Under the pieces are notes generated by a model, which was not told the origin of the DNA, ran no database searches, and saw only the letters and a program-made list of their open reading frames with translations. From Sva-07 sp041686315 (GTDB lineage Bacteria > Actinomycetota > Acidimicrobiia > Acidimicrobiales > Ilumatobacteraceae), in assembly GCA_041686315.1 (NCBI GenBank), contig JAWLEC010000188.1, forward strand, positions 1 through 5,453: 5,453 nucleotides of DNA, written 5' to 3'. How positions within the stretch are numbered: position 1 is the first letter of the stretch; every line of letters starts with the position of its first letter. Positions 5,365-5,453 of the stretch are shown here, one piece after another. The position numbers and the translations under genes are program-made.

Positions 5365-5453
5365 CGCCATCCTGACGATCGGCGGCGCCTACGCCGGGGC
5401 AACACGGGAGGAGTGCGAGAGCAACCGAATCGGCACGCTTGGAGTGGTTGCCC
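5365..5453. other. Region downstream of the LysR gene, no gene recognised
   Basis: These 89 bases hold no gene that I can support. A short GC hairpin, CGGCG at 5383-5387 with CGCCG at 5392-5396, could be a weak terminator but has no T-run. GGGCAAC at 5397-5403 is the exact reverse complement of GTTGCCC at 5447-5453, the last bases of the window. GGGAGGAG at 5406-5413 resembles a Shine-Dalgarno, so a + strand gene could begin near or beyond the window end. Confidence 0.3.

Overview
The window is GC-rich DNA. It uses GTG and TTG starts, has tight gene overlaps and encodes proteins rich in Ala, Arg, Asp and Val. This suggests a high-GC bacterium, most likely an actinobacterium; an aquatic Acidimicrobiia-type genome is possible, but that is an impression from composition and protein style. 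No rRNA, tRNA, CRISPR array or transposase was seen.

Left third (1-2124, + strand): a decayed ABC-2 export operon. It holds an ATPase and two paralogous permeases, arranged head to tail with a 1-base gap and then a 4-base overlap. The arrangement is that of a working operon, but each gene keeps its beginning and end and has lost about 70-90 codons from its middle. The frame is also broken at several points, and the ATPase Walker A motif carries Ala in place of the Mg-binding Ser/Thr. It is followed by a 113-residue protein of unknown function with a good ribosome binding site, and by a hydrophobic fragment with no start codon that also needs a frame change.

Right two thirds (2190-5364): an intact and coherent unit. 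A MetR-like LysR regulator (+ strand) is divergent from a two-gene minus-strand operon. The first gene encodes an Fe(II)/2-oxoglutarate oxygenase with an HxD...H facial triad, of the group often annotated as HalD/BesD- or ArpA-like. The second encodes an M24-fold metalloenzyme whose closest recognisable relative is the DMSP lyase DddP. The two genes overlap by GTGA, so they are probably translationally coupled. The AT-rich divergent region carries a perfect TGAGAA-N10-TTCTCA inverted repeat, a tandem 12-base repeat in the presumed leader, and a palindromic Shine-Dalgarno region before a TTG start.

The inferred role is small-molecule catabolism: the oxygenase oxidises a small amino-acid-like, betaine-like or sulfonium-like compound, and the M24 enzyme cleaves the substrate or product, under control of the LysR protein. 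The M24 protein keeps all six DddP metal ligands in exact register. It differs at three positions recalled as substrate-pocket or catalytic in DddP (Trp to Tyr, Tyr to Asn, Asp to Asn), so it is probably not a standard DMSP lyase. This module is the best candidate here for an undescribed system.
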